A DNA stretch of 28,420 bases from assembly GCA_965662345.1 (NCBI GenBank), contig CBFIHE010000027.1, positions 1 to 28,420 of the forward strand, given 5' to 3'. Each line of letters starts with the position of its first letter. Positions within the stretch are counted from its first letter, which is position 1. A program made the translations under genes and the position numbers. Source of the DNA: UBA6049 sp965662345 (GTDB taxonomy: Bacteria; Bacteroidota; Bacteroidia; Flavobacteriales_G; Salibacteraceae). Shown piece after piece: positions 9,461-17,741 of the stretch. Under the pieces are notes generated by a model that was not told where the DNA came from, did not search any database, and saw only the letters and a list, made by a program, of their open reading frames with translations.

Positions 9461-10639
9461 TTGATTTTAGTTTCTTGTAATACACAGGAAGAAGAAAGTC
9501 AGCAACCTTCGGCTTACACGCCACCTCTAGAGATAACACCTGATGGAGCAGATTTATCTAATCGTATCGTGTATTGCGATGAACCAATTACGCTTTCTGG
9601 AAAACGGGGAGCTCAATCCGTTAACCTTACTAAAAAGACAGATATATTGCCAACTGTAATGGATGGCTACACTTTGAGTGCAACAGGAGTTGATGCACGT
9701 ACACAAAGCAATAAGTCTCGTGTGTTTTTAAGCTTCCACACAAGAGGCGAAGAATATGTTGGTGAAATTTTAATTCTAAATAACAGCAACCCTAATCAAC
9801 CAGTAGTTCTGCAGTCATTAACAGACCATGATGCTGATTACAATGATATTACCATAGGACAAGAATTTTTGAGAGTTTGGGTTGCAGGTGACCGTAGCGT
9901 TGATGCTTCTGGCTATTCAAACACCAATGGCGCTGTTTCGTCTAAGTTTTGGTTGAATAACAATAAAACTTTTAATCAAACACCTTTCTTTGAAGAAGCA
10001 CCTCTTCTTGGTTATTCAGGTAATAGTATGACTAGAGTTGCAAACGCAGGCTCGAGTTGTCCGTCTCAAGCTGAAGCATGGATGACCTCAGGAAGTAATG
10101 GTGAAGTTCGTGTTGTGATTGCATGTGATGTAGCTCAAAATATAGCAGTTCATCAACGTGTTGTAAATGAAGCTAAACACTTTGATTACGATGGAGACTA
10201 TGGCGTACTCTTAAGAGGAGTAAATGATACTACTTGTGCCATTGATGTGTATGACTTAACTAACCGATATTCTTACACTACTTATTTACTTCCATATGAC
10301 GTAACTTACTTAGGTAAGAATGGGGTTGATGTGGTTGGAACGCATGCTTATCTAGCCTTGGGTGATGATGGTGTTGTTAAGGTAGATGTTACTAACGGTA
10401 ATGTAATTGACCAATATGACTACCCTAACGGAAGCGGTTATGCGAATAGCGTTGTTGTAACAACCAATAATATCTATGTTGCTAACGGTTCAGATGTTAT
10501 GGTAGTATTAGACAGTAACATGACTTTCTTAGGCCGTTACGATGGAGGTGGCTCATGCAACTATATTGATAAAGTTGGAAGTTACCTTTACGTTGCTAAC
10601 GGTAAAACTGGAGGCTTCTTGGTTATTCAAGAAAACTAA
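9461..10639 (+). CDS. LVIVD-repeat beta-propeller lipoprotein, 5' end disrupted
   Basis: The intact frame gives about 392 residues. It begins with a lipobox-like ILVSCNTQEEE, then about 370 residues of beta-rich repeats such as VGTHAYLALGDDGVVKVDV and NIYVANGSDVMVVLDSN, typical of the LVIVD/YncE-like propeller superfamily of outer-surface proteins. No sound start precedes the lipobox in this frame: 9461 is TTG and gives no charged n-region. An ATG at 9429 opens MRNLLAL in another frame and then meets TGA. Restoring one base near 9448-9452 would join MRNLLAL to TSGLILVSC, a textbook lipoprotein signal. So the signal peptide looks frameshifted, by mutation or sequence error. The gene ends at a bidirectional terminator. 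Ligand and function are unknown. Confidence 0.75.
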   Translation: MILVSCNTQEEESQQPSAYTPPLEITPDGADLSNRIVYCDEPITLSGKRGAQSVNLTKKTDILPTVMDGYTLSATGVDARTQSNKSRVFLSFHTRGEEYVGEILILNNSNPNQPVVLQSLTDHDADYNDITIGQEFLRVWVAGDRSVDASGYSNTNGAVSSKFWLNNNKTFNQTPFFEEAPLLGYSGNSMTRVANAGSSCPSQAEAWMTSGSNGEVRVVIACDVAQNIAVHQRVVNEAKHFDYDGDYGVLLRGVNDTTCAIDVYDLTNRYSYTTYLLPYDVTYLGKNGVDVVGTHAYLALGDDGVVKVDVTNGNVIDQYDYPNGSGYANSVVVTTNNIYVANGSDVMVVLDSNMTFLGRYDGGGSCNYIDKVGSYLYVANGKTGGFLVIQEN

Positions 10640-10656
10640 TAGTTGATAAATGTCTA

Positions 10657-10690
10657 TAAAAAAAGGCGCTCTAACGAGCGCCTTTTTTGT
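10657..10690. terminator. Bidirectional intrinsic terminator
   Basis: Stem GGCGCTC / GAGCGCC with loop TAAC (10665-10682), preceded by an A-run and followed by TTTTTT. It serves the lipoprotein gene on plus and the FMN reductase gene on minus, which converge here. Confidence 0.92.
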
Positions 10691-11211
10691 TAGTAATTAA
10701 TAAACTCTTGTAACTGATCTTGCAATACACTAATCGTGTATTCATCTTTTAGAGTACCTTCATTAATAAGCTTATCCACCCCACTAATGGGTACTTTTTT
10801 GTAAAAAACATGCACCTTGAGGTAATGAAGAACATTAGTCATATGATCCAGCCCCCTAAGGTTACCTGCTCTTCCAGAAGCTACACCAACCAAAGCAGCT
10901 TTTTTGTGCTCTAAATTTTTAGGCCAAATACCATCTAAGAAAGCCTTTAAGGCCCCAGGAAAGCCTCCATTGTATTCAGGAGCAATAAAAATCAACTTAC
11001 TGGCAGGAACGATTTTCTCGGCAACGACTCTAGAGAATTCTGGATCTGGGTCACCAAGAACATCATTTCTAAATACATAATCATGAGGCAAATCCTCCAA
11101 AAAGATACATTGGTGATCTTTTCCCATACTTTTCAACAAGGATGAATACGCTTCTGTAATAATGCGTGTATTGCTATTCTTACGGTTAGTACCTGCGATT
11201 AAAGTTATCAT
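10690..11211 (-). CDS. NADPH-dependent FMN reductase family protein
   Basis: A 173-residue flavodoxin-fold oxidoreductase of the NADPH-dependent FMN/azo reductase family. The N-terminus MITLIAGTNRKNSNT is the FMN phosphate-binding loop, and PEYNGGFPGALKAFLD is the second flavin-contacting motif, followed by ALVGVASGRAGNLRG. Such enzymes pass two electrons from NAD(P)H through FMN to quinones, azo compounds or free flavin. The physiological substrate is not shown. It is monocistronic, ends at the shared terminator and is divergent from parA. Confidence 0.88.
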   Translation of the reverse strand: MITLIAGTNRKNSNTRIITEAYSSLLKSMGKDHQCIFLEDLPHDYVFRNDVLGDPDPEFSRVVAEKIVPASKLIFIAPEYNGGFPGALKAFLDGIWPKNLEHKKAALVGVASGRAGNLRGLDHMTNVLHYLKVHVFYKKVPISGVDKLINEGTLKDEYTISVLQDQLQEFINY

Positions 11212-11306
11212 AATCCGTTCAACACTTTACTGTTTAAAATTACGTACGCTACAGCCGTAATACCGCACGCTAAGATGAATTCTTTTACGTTTCTTTGTTA
11301 ATTCCA

Positions 11307-11373
11307 TAGGTAGACCAAGGCATTCAAACACTCAGTTGTACTTATTGTTTGCTCGCCAAAGCAAGTCTACCTA
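11307..11373. promoter_or_regulatory. Inverted repeat upstream of parA
   Basis: TAGGTAGAC at 11307-11315 and its exact reverse complement GTCTACCTA at 11365-11373 are separated by 49 bases and end 26 bases before the parA ATG. It could be an operator pair, or a leader stem if transcription starts upstream. No parS consensus is present here. Confidence 0.3.
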
Positions 11374-11399
11374 AATCACAGGAAAACGAGAGGCATTTC

Positions 11400-12215
11400 A
11401 TGGGAAAAATTATTGCTATAGCAAATCAAAAGGGAGGCGTAGGAAAAACAACTACTTCAATCAACTTAGCTGCAGGGCTTGGAGCTTTAGAGCAAAAAAC
11501 ATTAATTGTTGATGCAGACCCTCAGGCTAACGCAACAAGTGGTGTTGGGTTTGAACCTAGAAATATCAAAACAAGCATATACGAATGTCTTTTGAATGAG
11601 GTTGAACCGAAAGACATTATCCTTAAGACTCAATCCCCTCATTTGGATATTATTCCAGCGCACATTGATTTAGTAGGTGCTGAAATTGAAATGATTAACT
11701 TGCCAAATCGGGAGAGAATGATGCGCGCTGCGCTCAATAAAGTCAAAGATGAATACGACTTTATTATTATTGACTGCTCCCCCTCTCTTGGGCTAATAAC
11801 CGTGAATTCACTAACAGCAGCAGATTCTGTAATTGTTCCTGTGCAATGTGAGTATTTTGCTCTAGAAGGTCTTGGTAAGCTGCTGAATACAATCAAAATT
11901 GTTCAAACAGGTATCAACCCAGAGCTTGAGATAGAGGGCATGCTCCTTACTATGTATGACCAACGTTTGCGTTTAGCAAACCAAGTAGTTGAAGAAGTTA
12001 AAATGCATTTTCAAGACATGGTTTTCGATACAATTATCCATCGAAACACCAAACTAGGAGAAGCCCCAAGTCATGGTGAAACCATTATTACATTTGATGC
12101 AAGTTCTAAAGGTTCTGTAAACTACTTAAACTTGGCGAGAGAAATTCTTCAGAAGAATAACCTCACTCGCATCAATGAAGCTGATAAAATTATTGAAGTA
12201 GACACGGATGAGTAA
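11400..12215 (+). CDS. parA: Chromosome-partitioning ATPase ParA (Soj)
   Basis: ParA/Soj, 271 residues from the ATG at 11400. It is a nucleoid-binding ATPase that with ParB segregates the replication origin region. The deviant Walker A KGGVGKTTTSINLA follows the start immediately (MGKIIAIANQ), the A' region is VDADPQANAT and the Walker B is FIIIDCSPSLG. The in-frame TTG at 11349 would add 17 residues (LAKASLPKSQ...) unlike the family, so the ATG is chosen; GAGAGG lies just upstream. Its stop overlaps the parB start by eight bases. It is first in a Bacteroidota-typical run: parA, parB, DUF5683, dapB, lepB. Confidence 0.97.
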   Translation: MGKIIAIANQKGGVGKTTTSINLAAGLGALEQKTLIVDADPQANATSGVGFEPRNIKTSIYECLLNEVEPKDIILKTQSPHLDIIPAHIDLVGAEIEMINLPNRERMMRAALNKVKDEYDFIIIDCSPSLGLITVNSLTAADSVIVPVQCEYFALEGLGKLLNTIKIVQTGINPELEIEGMLLTMYDQRLRLANQVVEEVKMHFQDMVFDTIIHRNTKLGEAPSHGETIITFDASSKGSVNYLNLAREILQKNNLTRINEADKIIEVDTDE

Positions 12216-13092
12216 CAAGAAAAAAGCACTTGGAAGAGGGTTGAGTGCGTTACTCGATCAAAACAATACTGCTGGAAACTCATATGCTGTTGGTGAATTT
12301 AAACCAGGTACGGTAAACGAAATACCAGTTACGAGTATTGAAGCCAATCCGTTTCAACCTAGAACTCACTTTGAAGAACAAGCTCTTAGTGAATTGGCTG
12401 CATCAATTAAAGAACACGGAATTATACAACCTATCACCGTAAGACAAATTTCTCAGAGCAGTTATCAACTCATCTCTGGTGAACGTAGGTTTCGTGCATC
12501 ACAATTAGCTGGACTAACCCGCGTGCCTGCTTACATACGCATAGCTGATGATAGTACTATGCTTGAAATGGCATTGGTTGAAAATATTCAGCGTAGCGAC
12601 TTAAACGCCATTGAAATAGCCATTAGTTACCAACGCCTTATGGACGAATGTTCCCTCACACAAGAAGAGCTTGGTAAAAAAGTGAGTAAGAACAGAGCTA
12701 CAGTAACGAACTACCTTAGACTTTTAAAACTTTCTGCTCCTGTTCAGCTTGCCATTAAAGAACGTGAGATATCCATGGGTCATGCCCGAGCACTTGTATC
12801 CGTTCAAGATGAAAAAGCACAAAAGGATCTACTGAAGAAAGTACTTAAACAAGATTTAAGTGTTAGAGCTACAGAGGAATTAGCTAGAAAATCAAAAGCA
12901 GAAGACCAACCTAAAAGATCAGTTAACAGACATGAGTTAACTTTTGTACAGCAAAAGCATGTTGATGAACTAAAGACTGTATTAGAAACGGGTATAAGCA
13001 TTAGAACAGACCAAACGGGTAAAGGAAAAATTACAATAGACTTCATAGACGATGAAGACCTTTCTCGGATTTTAGACATATTAAACCCTTAA
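12208..13092 (+). CDS. parB: Chromosome-partitioning protein ParB
   Basis: ParB/Spo0J, 294 residues, a CTP-dependent clamp that loads at parS and spreads to form the partition complex. After a basic N-terminal box KKKALGRGLSALLDQ, which contacts ParA, come the ParB/Srx CTPase domain with ISGERRFRASQLAG and LVENIQRSDLNAIE, a helix-turn-helix (TQEELGKKVSKNRATVTNYL) and a C-terminal dimer domain. The start overlaps the end of parA by eight bases, indicating coupled translation, and the last base of its stop codon is the first base of the next start. No parS sequence was noticed in the window. Confidence 0.97.
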   Translation: MSNKKKALGRGLSALLDQNNTAGNSYAVGEFKPGTVNEIPVTSIEANPFQPRTHFEEQALSELAASIKEHGIIQPITVRQISQSSYQLISGERRFRASQLAGLTRVPAYIRIADDSTMLEMALVENIQRSDLNAIEIAISYQRLMDECSLTQEELGKKVSKNRATVTNYLRLLKLSAPVQLAIKEREISMGHARALVSVQDEKAQKDLLKKVLKQDLSVRATEELARKSKAEDQPKRSVNRHELTFVQQKHVDELKTVLETGISIRTDQTGKGKITIDFIDDEDLSRILDILNP

Positions 13093-13694
13093 TGGTTAGC
13101 TCCAAAACAGTTAGGTTCATTCCCTTCATACTCGCACTGTTCTTGCACTTCAATGTGGAGGCACAAAGTGATTCTATTAAGATTATGGAGGGTCGGTCTA
13201 TTGGTGGAGATCCAATTACTGTTTCGGATTCTATCAAACCGCATTCTCCACGAAAAGCAACAACGCTTTCAGCCATCTTTCCTGGAGCTGGACAGATCTA
13301 CAATAAAAAGTACTGGAAGCTACCGCTTGTTTATGGTGGTATTGGAGTAAGTATTTATCTAGGTATTGATTATGGCAATGAATACAGGTATTGGCGCAAT
13401 GAATATAGGTTAGCAGTAGATGGAGACCCTAATACTAGTGGTGACTACACAGGTATTCTTTCAGAAGCAGCCATACAAGACAATAGAGATACCTACAGGA
13501 GATGGATGGAACTCTCCTACATCTCTGCTGGATTATTTTATGTACTTCAAATTGTAGATGCTAACGTAGATGCTCACCTCATGGAGTTTGATGTAAGCGA
13601 TGATCTAAGTATGCGTTGGGAACCACATACTCAATTGGCTGCTTTATATAATCAACCCACTGTAGGACTTCGACTCCAATTAACATTGAAATAA
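13092..13694 (+). CDS. DUF5683 membrane-associated protein
   Basis: A 200-residue DUF5683 protein, a family confined largely to Bacteroidota and commonly found between parB and dapB. It has an N-terminal signal peptide (FIPFILALFLHFNVEAQ, cleavage after about residue 24), then ATTLSAIFPGAGQIYNKKYW, the family signature resembling the P.PG.GQ.Y element of TM2-like proteins. A hydrophobic segment LPLVYGGIGVSIYLGI follows, and a second near YISAGLFYVLQIVDAN. It probably sits in the inner membrane or periplasm. No biochemical role is established. Its ATG overlaps the parB stop by one base. Confidence 0.9.
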   Translation: MVSSKTVRFIPFILALFLHFNVEAQSDSIKIMEGRSIGGDPITVSDSIKPHSPRKATTLSAIFPGAGQIYNKKYWKLPLVYGGIGVSIYLGIDYGNEYRYWRNEYRLAVDGDPNTSGDYTGILSEAAIQDNRDTYRRWMELSYISAGLFYVLQIVDANVDAHLMEFDVSDDLSMRWEPHTQLAALYNQPTVGLRLQLTLK

Positions 13695-13696
13695 GT

Positions 13697-14407
13697 ATGA
13701 ATATCGCATTAATTGGTTACGGCAAAATGGGCAAGGCTATTGAAGAATTCGCGATAAGCAGAGGTCACTCAATTGTAGCTAAAGTTGATGAAGACAATAG
13801 CTCAAAACTAACAGAGCTGCTAAAAAATGCAGATGTTGCCATTGAGTTTACCAGACCCAGTTCTGTGGTGAAAAATATACGCACGTGTTTAGCTACAGAA
13901 ACTCCTGTAGTTGTTGGTACAACTGGATGGAATGCAGAATTAGAAACGCTAACATCAGAAACAGAGAATAAAAATGGGAGTTTGCTCTATGCCAGTAATT
14001 TTAGCGTTGGCGTAAATCTATTCTTCGCTTTGAATACAAAGCTAGCCAAATTAATGTCAGACCATCCAGCATACATGGCCAATATCGATGAAATTCATCA
14101 TGTACACAAACTAGATGAACCAAGCGGAACTGCAATCTCACTTGCAGAACAATTAATTGGTAATCATAGAAATTACAATTCATGGGAGCTAGGCAGTGAG
14201 CAAGACGGAGCACTTCCCATTCATGCTTTTCGTGAGGGTGAAGTGCGGGGTACACATAAAGTAACATACACCTCAGATGTTGATACCATTACCATAAAGC
14301 ATGAGGCACATTCCAGAAAAGGATTTGCCTCTGGTGCCGTTCTTGCAGCTGAATGGCTACCAGGCAAAACTGGAGTTTTTACCATGAAAGATGTTTTATC
14401 CCTCTGA
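13697..14407 (+). CDS. dapB: 4-hydroxy-tetrahydrodipicolinate reductase
   Basis: DapB, 236 residues, reduces 4-hydroxy-tetrahydrodipicolinate with NAD(P)H on the diaminopimelate/lysine route and so supplies peptidoglycan precursors. Visible are the nucleotide-binding IGYGKMGKAIEE, the GTTGW motif, ASNFSVGVNLFF and the catalytic EIHHVHKLDEPSGTA with the His pair and Lys. It is somewhat shorter than the E. coli enzyme (about 270), as usual in Bacteroidota. It follows DUF5683 by two bases, so it is probably part of the parAB operon. Intact. Confidence 0.97.
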   Translation: MNIALIGYGKMGKAIEEFAISRGHSIVAKVDEDNSSKLTELLKNADVAIEFTRPSSVVKNIRTCLATETPVVVGTTGWNAELETLTSETENKNGSLLYASNFSVGVNLFFALNTKLAKLMSDHPAYMANIDEIHHVHKLDEPSGTAISLAEQLIGNHRNYNSWELGSEQDGALPIHAFREGEVRGTHKVTYTSDVDTITIKHEAHSRKGFASGAVLAAEWLPGKTGVFTMKDVLSL

Positions 14408-14446
14408 TTCACCTTTTTTAACAACTTAGCTGTAAGACTGAAAACT

Positions 14447-14454
14447 TACATTCG
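14447..14454 (+). promoter_or_regulatory. Possible -7 box of lepB
   Basis: TACATTCG differs from TAnnTTTG at one base and is 18 bases before the lepB ATG, within the spacing range of the other promoters here. lepB may therefore have its own promoter as well as read-through from dapB. Confidence 0.3.
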
Positions 14455-14472
14455 TATACACAACAACGTTTT

Positions 14473-16152
14473 ATGATCGCGATAGCAATTTACACCATTA
14501 TACTGATTGGAATATTTGGAGGACTGTATGCACTGTTTCCTAGAGCAGACCGCAAAGCATACGAGGCGCTAATACCTGGCTACAACCTTTATGTATGGTT
14601 ACAAATCATTAAAAAACCATGGTGGTGGTTAATATTATTGATTTTCCCTGGCCCTAATGTAATCATGCTAATGATTATGGCTGTGAATACGGGTACCGTA
14701 TTTGGAAAACGCAGTTGGATAGATGTTACGTTAAACGCATTCTTCCCATTCATTACCCTACCCTATTTAGGCTTCATTGAGTCGCCTCAATACATAGGGC
14801 CAATCGACCGAAAGAAATTCCCAAAAGACAGTGTGCTTGAATGGAGAGATGCTATTTTATTTGCTGTAGTTGCAGCTAGCATAATTCGCACATACACCTT
14901 TGAAGCATTTACCATCCCCACTTCTTCAATGGAGAAGGACATGCTCATTGGTGATTACCTTTTTGTGAGCAAACTAAATTATGGACCCAAGGTTCCGCAA
15001 ACACCATTGTCTTTTCCGTTTGCACATCACTCGCTACCGCTAACAAACAACTCCGTGCCCTCTTATCTAGAGTGGATTGGATTTGATTATCACCGCATTC
15101 TAGGTTTTAGTAAACCTGAACGAAATGATGTGATGGTATTCAATTATCCAGGTGGCGATACAGTAGATATTCAATTCCAGTCTAACAAAGGGTTTGAGCA
15201 GATGATTAGAGAGACTGCTCTCGATTTCATGGCCATGGATTACCAACGTGGTCTTGATTTAAAAGACAGACCTTACTATATCAAGAAGAGTAGGAATTTC
15301 TTACTTGAAAATAGAGACTTCACAGTAAGGCCTGTAGATAAACGCGAGCACTTCATTAAAAGGTGTGTGGCAATAGCAGGTGATAGAATTGAAGTTAAAG
15401 ACGGAGTACTCTTTGTGAACGGAGAGCAAGCAGAACAACCTGAAGATATGCAATTCAACTACCTCGTTGAGTTTAAAGGTCAATTACCTACAAACCCTAG
15501 GAACCTATTGATGCTCAAAGAAAAATATGGAATCAATTTTCAAGATGTTATTGAGCTTGAGGGTATGCGCTACTTCTTATTTCCGCTAACCTTTAAAGCC
15601 TATGACGAGCTCAAACGAGATCCATTGGTTAAGCGTATACAGCGCATGAGCAATAAGCCTGATCAGATGAATAAGCTTACCGAGGCTAGGCTGACCAATC
15701 GCTTTGATGCAAAATATGTACGCAAATTGAAGGAGGCAAAACAATTCAATCCAGAACTTACTTACTTCCCCAATCACCCAGACTATAATTGGACCGAGGA
15801 CTTCATGGGCCCAATTGATATTCCTAAAGCTGGGGAAACGGTATCATTAACCTTGAACAACTTACCTCTCTACAAACGAGTGATTAGCGTATATGAAAAC
15901 AATGACCTTAAAGTTAAAGAAGGTATTATTTACATAAATGGTAACGAGGCGGATACGTATACATTCAATATGGACTATTACTGGCTGATGGGAGATAATA
16001 GACACAACTCAGCAGATAGTCGCTACTGGGGCTTTGTTCCAGAAAACCATGTTGTTGGAGAGGCTTCGCTCATATGGATGTCTTTGGATCCAGAACTTAG
16101 TATTGGTGAAGGTAAAATAAGATGGGATCGTTTCTTTAGTCTGGTTGACTAA
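14473..16152 (+). CDS. lepB: Signal peptidase I, long Bacteroidota form
   Basis: LepB, 559 residues, removes signal peptides from secreted proteins at the periplasmic face of the inner membrane. Residues 1-100 carry several hydrophobic segments (IAIAIYTIILIGIFGGLYAL, WWWLILLIFPGPNVIMLMI) of DUF5684 type, then a further segment AILFAVVAASIIRTYTFEAF. The catalytic Ser is S152 in PTSSMEKDMLIGDYLFV and the catalytic Lys is probably K296 in KRCVAIAGDRIEVKDG. The closing signature is MGDNRHNSADSRYWGFVP near residues 510-527. About 130 residues of insertion separate the Lys region from the C-terminal box, so the enzyme is twice the E. coli length; this is common in the phylum. In relatives a WbqC-family gene often follows, but none is seen here. 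Confidence 0.96.
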   Translation: MIAIAIYTIILIGIFGGLYALFPRADRKAYEALIPGYNLYVWLQIIKKPWWWLILLIFPGPNVIMLMIMAVNTGTVFGKRSWIDVTLNAFFPFITLPYLGFIESPQYIGPIDRKKFPKDSVLEWRDAILFAVVAASIIRTYTFEAFTIPTSSMEKDMLIGDYLFVSKLNYGPKVPQTPLSFPFAHHSLPLTNNSVPSYLEWIGFDYHRILGFSKPERNDVMVFNYPGGDTVDIQFQSNKGFEQMIRETALDFMAMDYQRGLDLKDRPYYIKKSRNFLLENRDFTVRPVDKREHFIKRCVAIAGDRIEVKDGVLFVNGEQAEQPEDMQFNYLVEFKGQLPTNPRNLLMLKEKYGINFQDVIELEGMRYFLFPLTFKAYDELKRDPLVKRIQRMSNKPDQMNKLTEARLTNRFDAKYVRKLKEAKQFNPELTYFPNHPDYNWTEDFMGPIDIPKAGETVSLTLNNLPLYKRVISVYENNDLKVKEGIIYINGNEADTYTFNMDYYWLMGDNRHNSADSRYWGFVPENHVVGEASLIWMSLDPELSIGEGKIRWDRFFSLVD

Positions 16153-16341
16153 CTAGTCCTTTAATATTAAAAGATCACGTCCTCAAGCAAACGTGCGCAG
16201 AAAAATAAAATAGTAGAAAACGTTAGCGGTCGAAAAATTACCCTAATAACGCGTGTAGACGGATTTACTTTGGTAGGATTTTGTTGATAATTTTTCATAA
16301 TTGTAAATTAAACAGGCGGCAGACATAGGGATTAATTTAAG
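16153..16341. other. Non-coding gap between convergent genes
   Basis: About 190 bases between the lepB stop and the ancestral 3' end of the metallophosphatase gene. I see no good hairpin-plus-T-run terminator, no RNA gene and no coherent reading frame. Confidence 0.5.
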
Positions 16342-16461
16342 TTAACCTTTCGTGTTAAAGAATCCTACTCCTAATTCATAGCCTGTTAAGCGTTTATTCT
16401 TGTACACACAATAGTCTACGCATACTAGATTATTGACCAAGGGCGCAAAGTTTGAACCACC
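16342..16461 (-). other. Read-on of the metallophosphatase frame past a TAG
   Basis: Directly after the TAG at 16462-16464 the same frame stays open for 39 codons to a TAA at 16342. It reads GGSNFAPLVNNLVCVDY and then CVYKNKRLTGYELG. This matches the usual end of PrpE/ApaH-like phosphatases, where FIGHYW is followed by a P-N-V-x-C-x-D-Y segment. It is best explained as the severed C-terminus of the upstream gene. Confidence 0.75.
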
Positions 16462-17262
16462 CTAGCAATAATGCCCTATGAAAGTGGGCTTATCTTTCAT
16501 TACTGTCGGCAAATGACCTCTAAAAACCTGATTATCTGGAACATCACAGTTTTTTACATTCATTAAAATAGCGGCTAACGGTCTATCTCTATGCCACCAC
16601 TTAACACGCGCTGTATCTCTTCTATTCCCGTCATTATCGCTGAACTCATACGCTGGAGGTAGACGATATTCTGGGCCTTTCAATAATTGCTCAACATAGA
16701 AAAACGCTTCTGTACCTGGAGTTGCCGCCTCTTGAATAAACGCTGAAGACTCTAATGTGGATGGAAATCTCCCTAGAACAGCCTTCTGAATTTGCTCCTG
16801 GTCCCAACAAGCATGCACTGCTCTAAACGCAGGAGTTTCCATAAACAGTGGTAGAGTTTTCATCCAATCAATATAACCTTCAAGCAGATGCGGATTAGCA
16901 TCAAACTCTTCTAAAGTTCGCTTAAGTTGCATGAAGTTATGTTCGTTATGCGGGCGTACAAAACCTCCGCCACTCGATTTAGTGTGCCAAGCGATAAAAT
17001 TAAACTCATGATTACCACACAAAACATCAGCATTGCCAGATTCATGCATGGAACGTACCAATTCCAATACGGCTAAACTCCTAGGTCCTCTATTAATAAG
17101 GTCACCTATATAGAGTACTTTCCTTCTAGGATGCTGCCAAACACCGTTTTGGACCGTGTAACCGCGTTTTCTGAGCAAAGAGACCAGTTCATCAAAACAG
17201 CCATGTACATCACCTATTATGTCATAAGAGCGAGAATCATTGTTCTTTCCGTTGATTTTCAT
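16462..17262 (-). CDS. ApaH/PrpE-like metallophosphatase, truncated by TAG
   Basis: A 266-residue calcineurin-like phosphoesterase related to diadenosine tetraphosphatase and PrpE. The metal-binding motifs are all present: YDIIGDVHGCFDELVSLL (D18, H20), YIGDLINRGPRS, LCGNHEFNF and the late histidine in FRGHLPT. Substrates of such enzymes include Ap4A and phosphoproteins; the real one is unknown. The frame ends FIGHYC then TAG, but a conserved tail of 39 codons continues in frame, so about 13% of the ancestral protein is lost. The metal site is intact and some activity is possible. It is divergent from the broken DUF3052-like gene 35 bases away. Confidence 0.85.
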   Translation of the reverse strand: MKINGKNNDSRSYDIIGDVHGCFDELVSLLRKRGYTVQNGVWQHPRRKVLYIGDLINRGPRSLAVLELVRSMHESGNADVLCGNHEFNFIAWHTKSSGGGFVRPHNEHNFMQLKRTLEEFDANPHLLEGYIDWMKTLPLFMETPAFRAVHACWDQEQIQKAVLGRFPSTLESSAFIQEAATPGTEAFFYVEQLLKGPEYRLPPAYEFSDNDGNRRDTARVKWWHRDRPLAAILMNVKNCDVPDNQVFRGHLPTVMKDKPTFIGHYC

Positions 17263-17297
17263 TAACTTAAGGATTGGACGAGATTAAAACAGACACC

Positions 17298-17717
17298 ATG
17301 AGCAAGTTATTCAAAAACCTAGGCTATCAAGAACAAAATCGGATTCTCATTCTCAATGCACCCATGCGATTTGAGGAGTATATGATGGAGATGTTGAACA
17401 CCACCGTTATTGACCGCATCCCCCTACCCGACTATGATTAAGATTTTATACTCGCCTTCGTGCACAAGGATTATCAGGCCGCGAGCTATGTAGAATACAT
17501 GAGGCGTTCTGAAGCACCTCATACGGTTTTTCTCTTGGGTATTGAAACAGATAAACATAGTGGCTTTTTAAGAGAGTTGAATGACTGTGCTTGTGCAATA
17601 GGTTCTGGAATTCGACTCATGAAAGGTTGGATGGCCATCCCGATTACTCTTCAATCTGGTATTTCGGGTCCTGCTGAATTCACCTCTGAATCTGTGCAAA
17701 ATTCCATGCGCCAATAG
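17298..17717 (+). pseudogene. DUF3052-like protein, broken by in-frame TAA
   Basis: The frame starts MSKLFKNLGYQEQNRILILN, followed by APMRFEEYMMEML, and reaches a TAA at 17439 after 47 codons. The same frame then continues DFILAFVHKDYQAASYVEYM to the stop at 17717, about 139 codons in total. The N-terminal layout (LG....RILILNAP, then DFILAFV about 30 residues later) recalls DUF3052 proteins, whose role is unknown. The expected W-S-x-x-R-F ending is not recognisable, so the 3' part may also be eroded or the family guess may be wrong. It lies divergent from the metallophosphatase and upstream of a methyltransferase. Confidence 0.6.
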
Positions 17718-17741
17718 CACTTGGTTTCTACTTTTGTGCTC

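Noticed and set aside
11349..11399. Longer parA start at TTG 11349
   Set aside because: The added residues do not match the family, whose members begin just before the Walker A motif, as does ATG 11400.
11212..14472. parS sites near parAB
   Set aside because: I looked for the TGTTTCACGTGAAACA-like consensus and saw none, so no centromere site is claimed.
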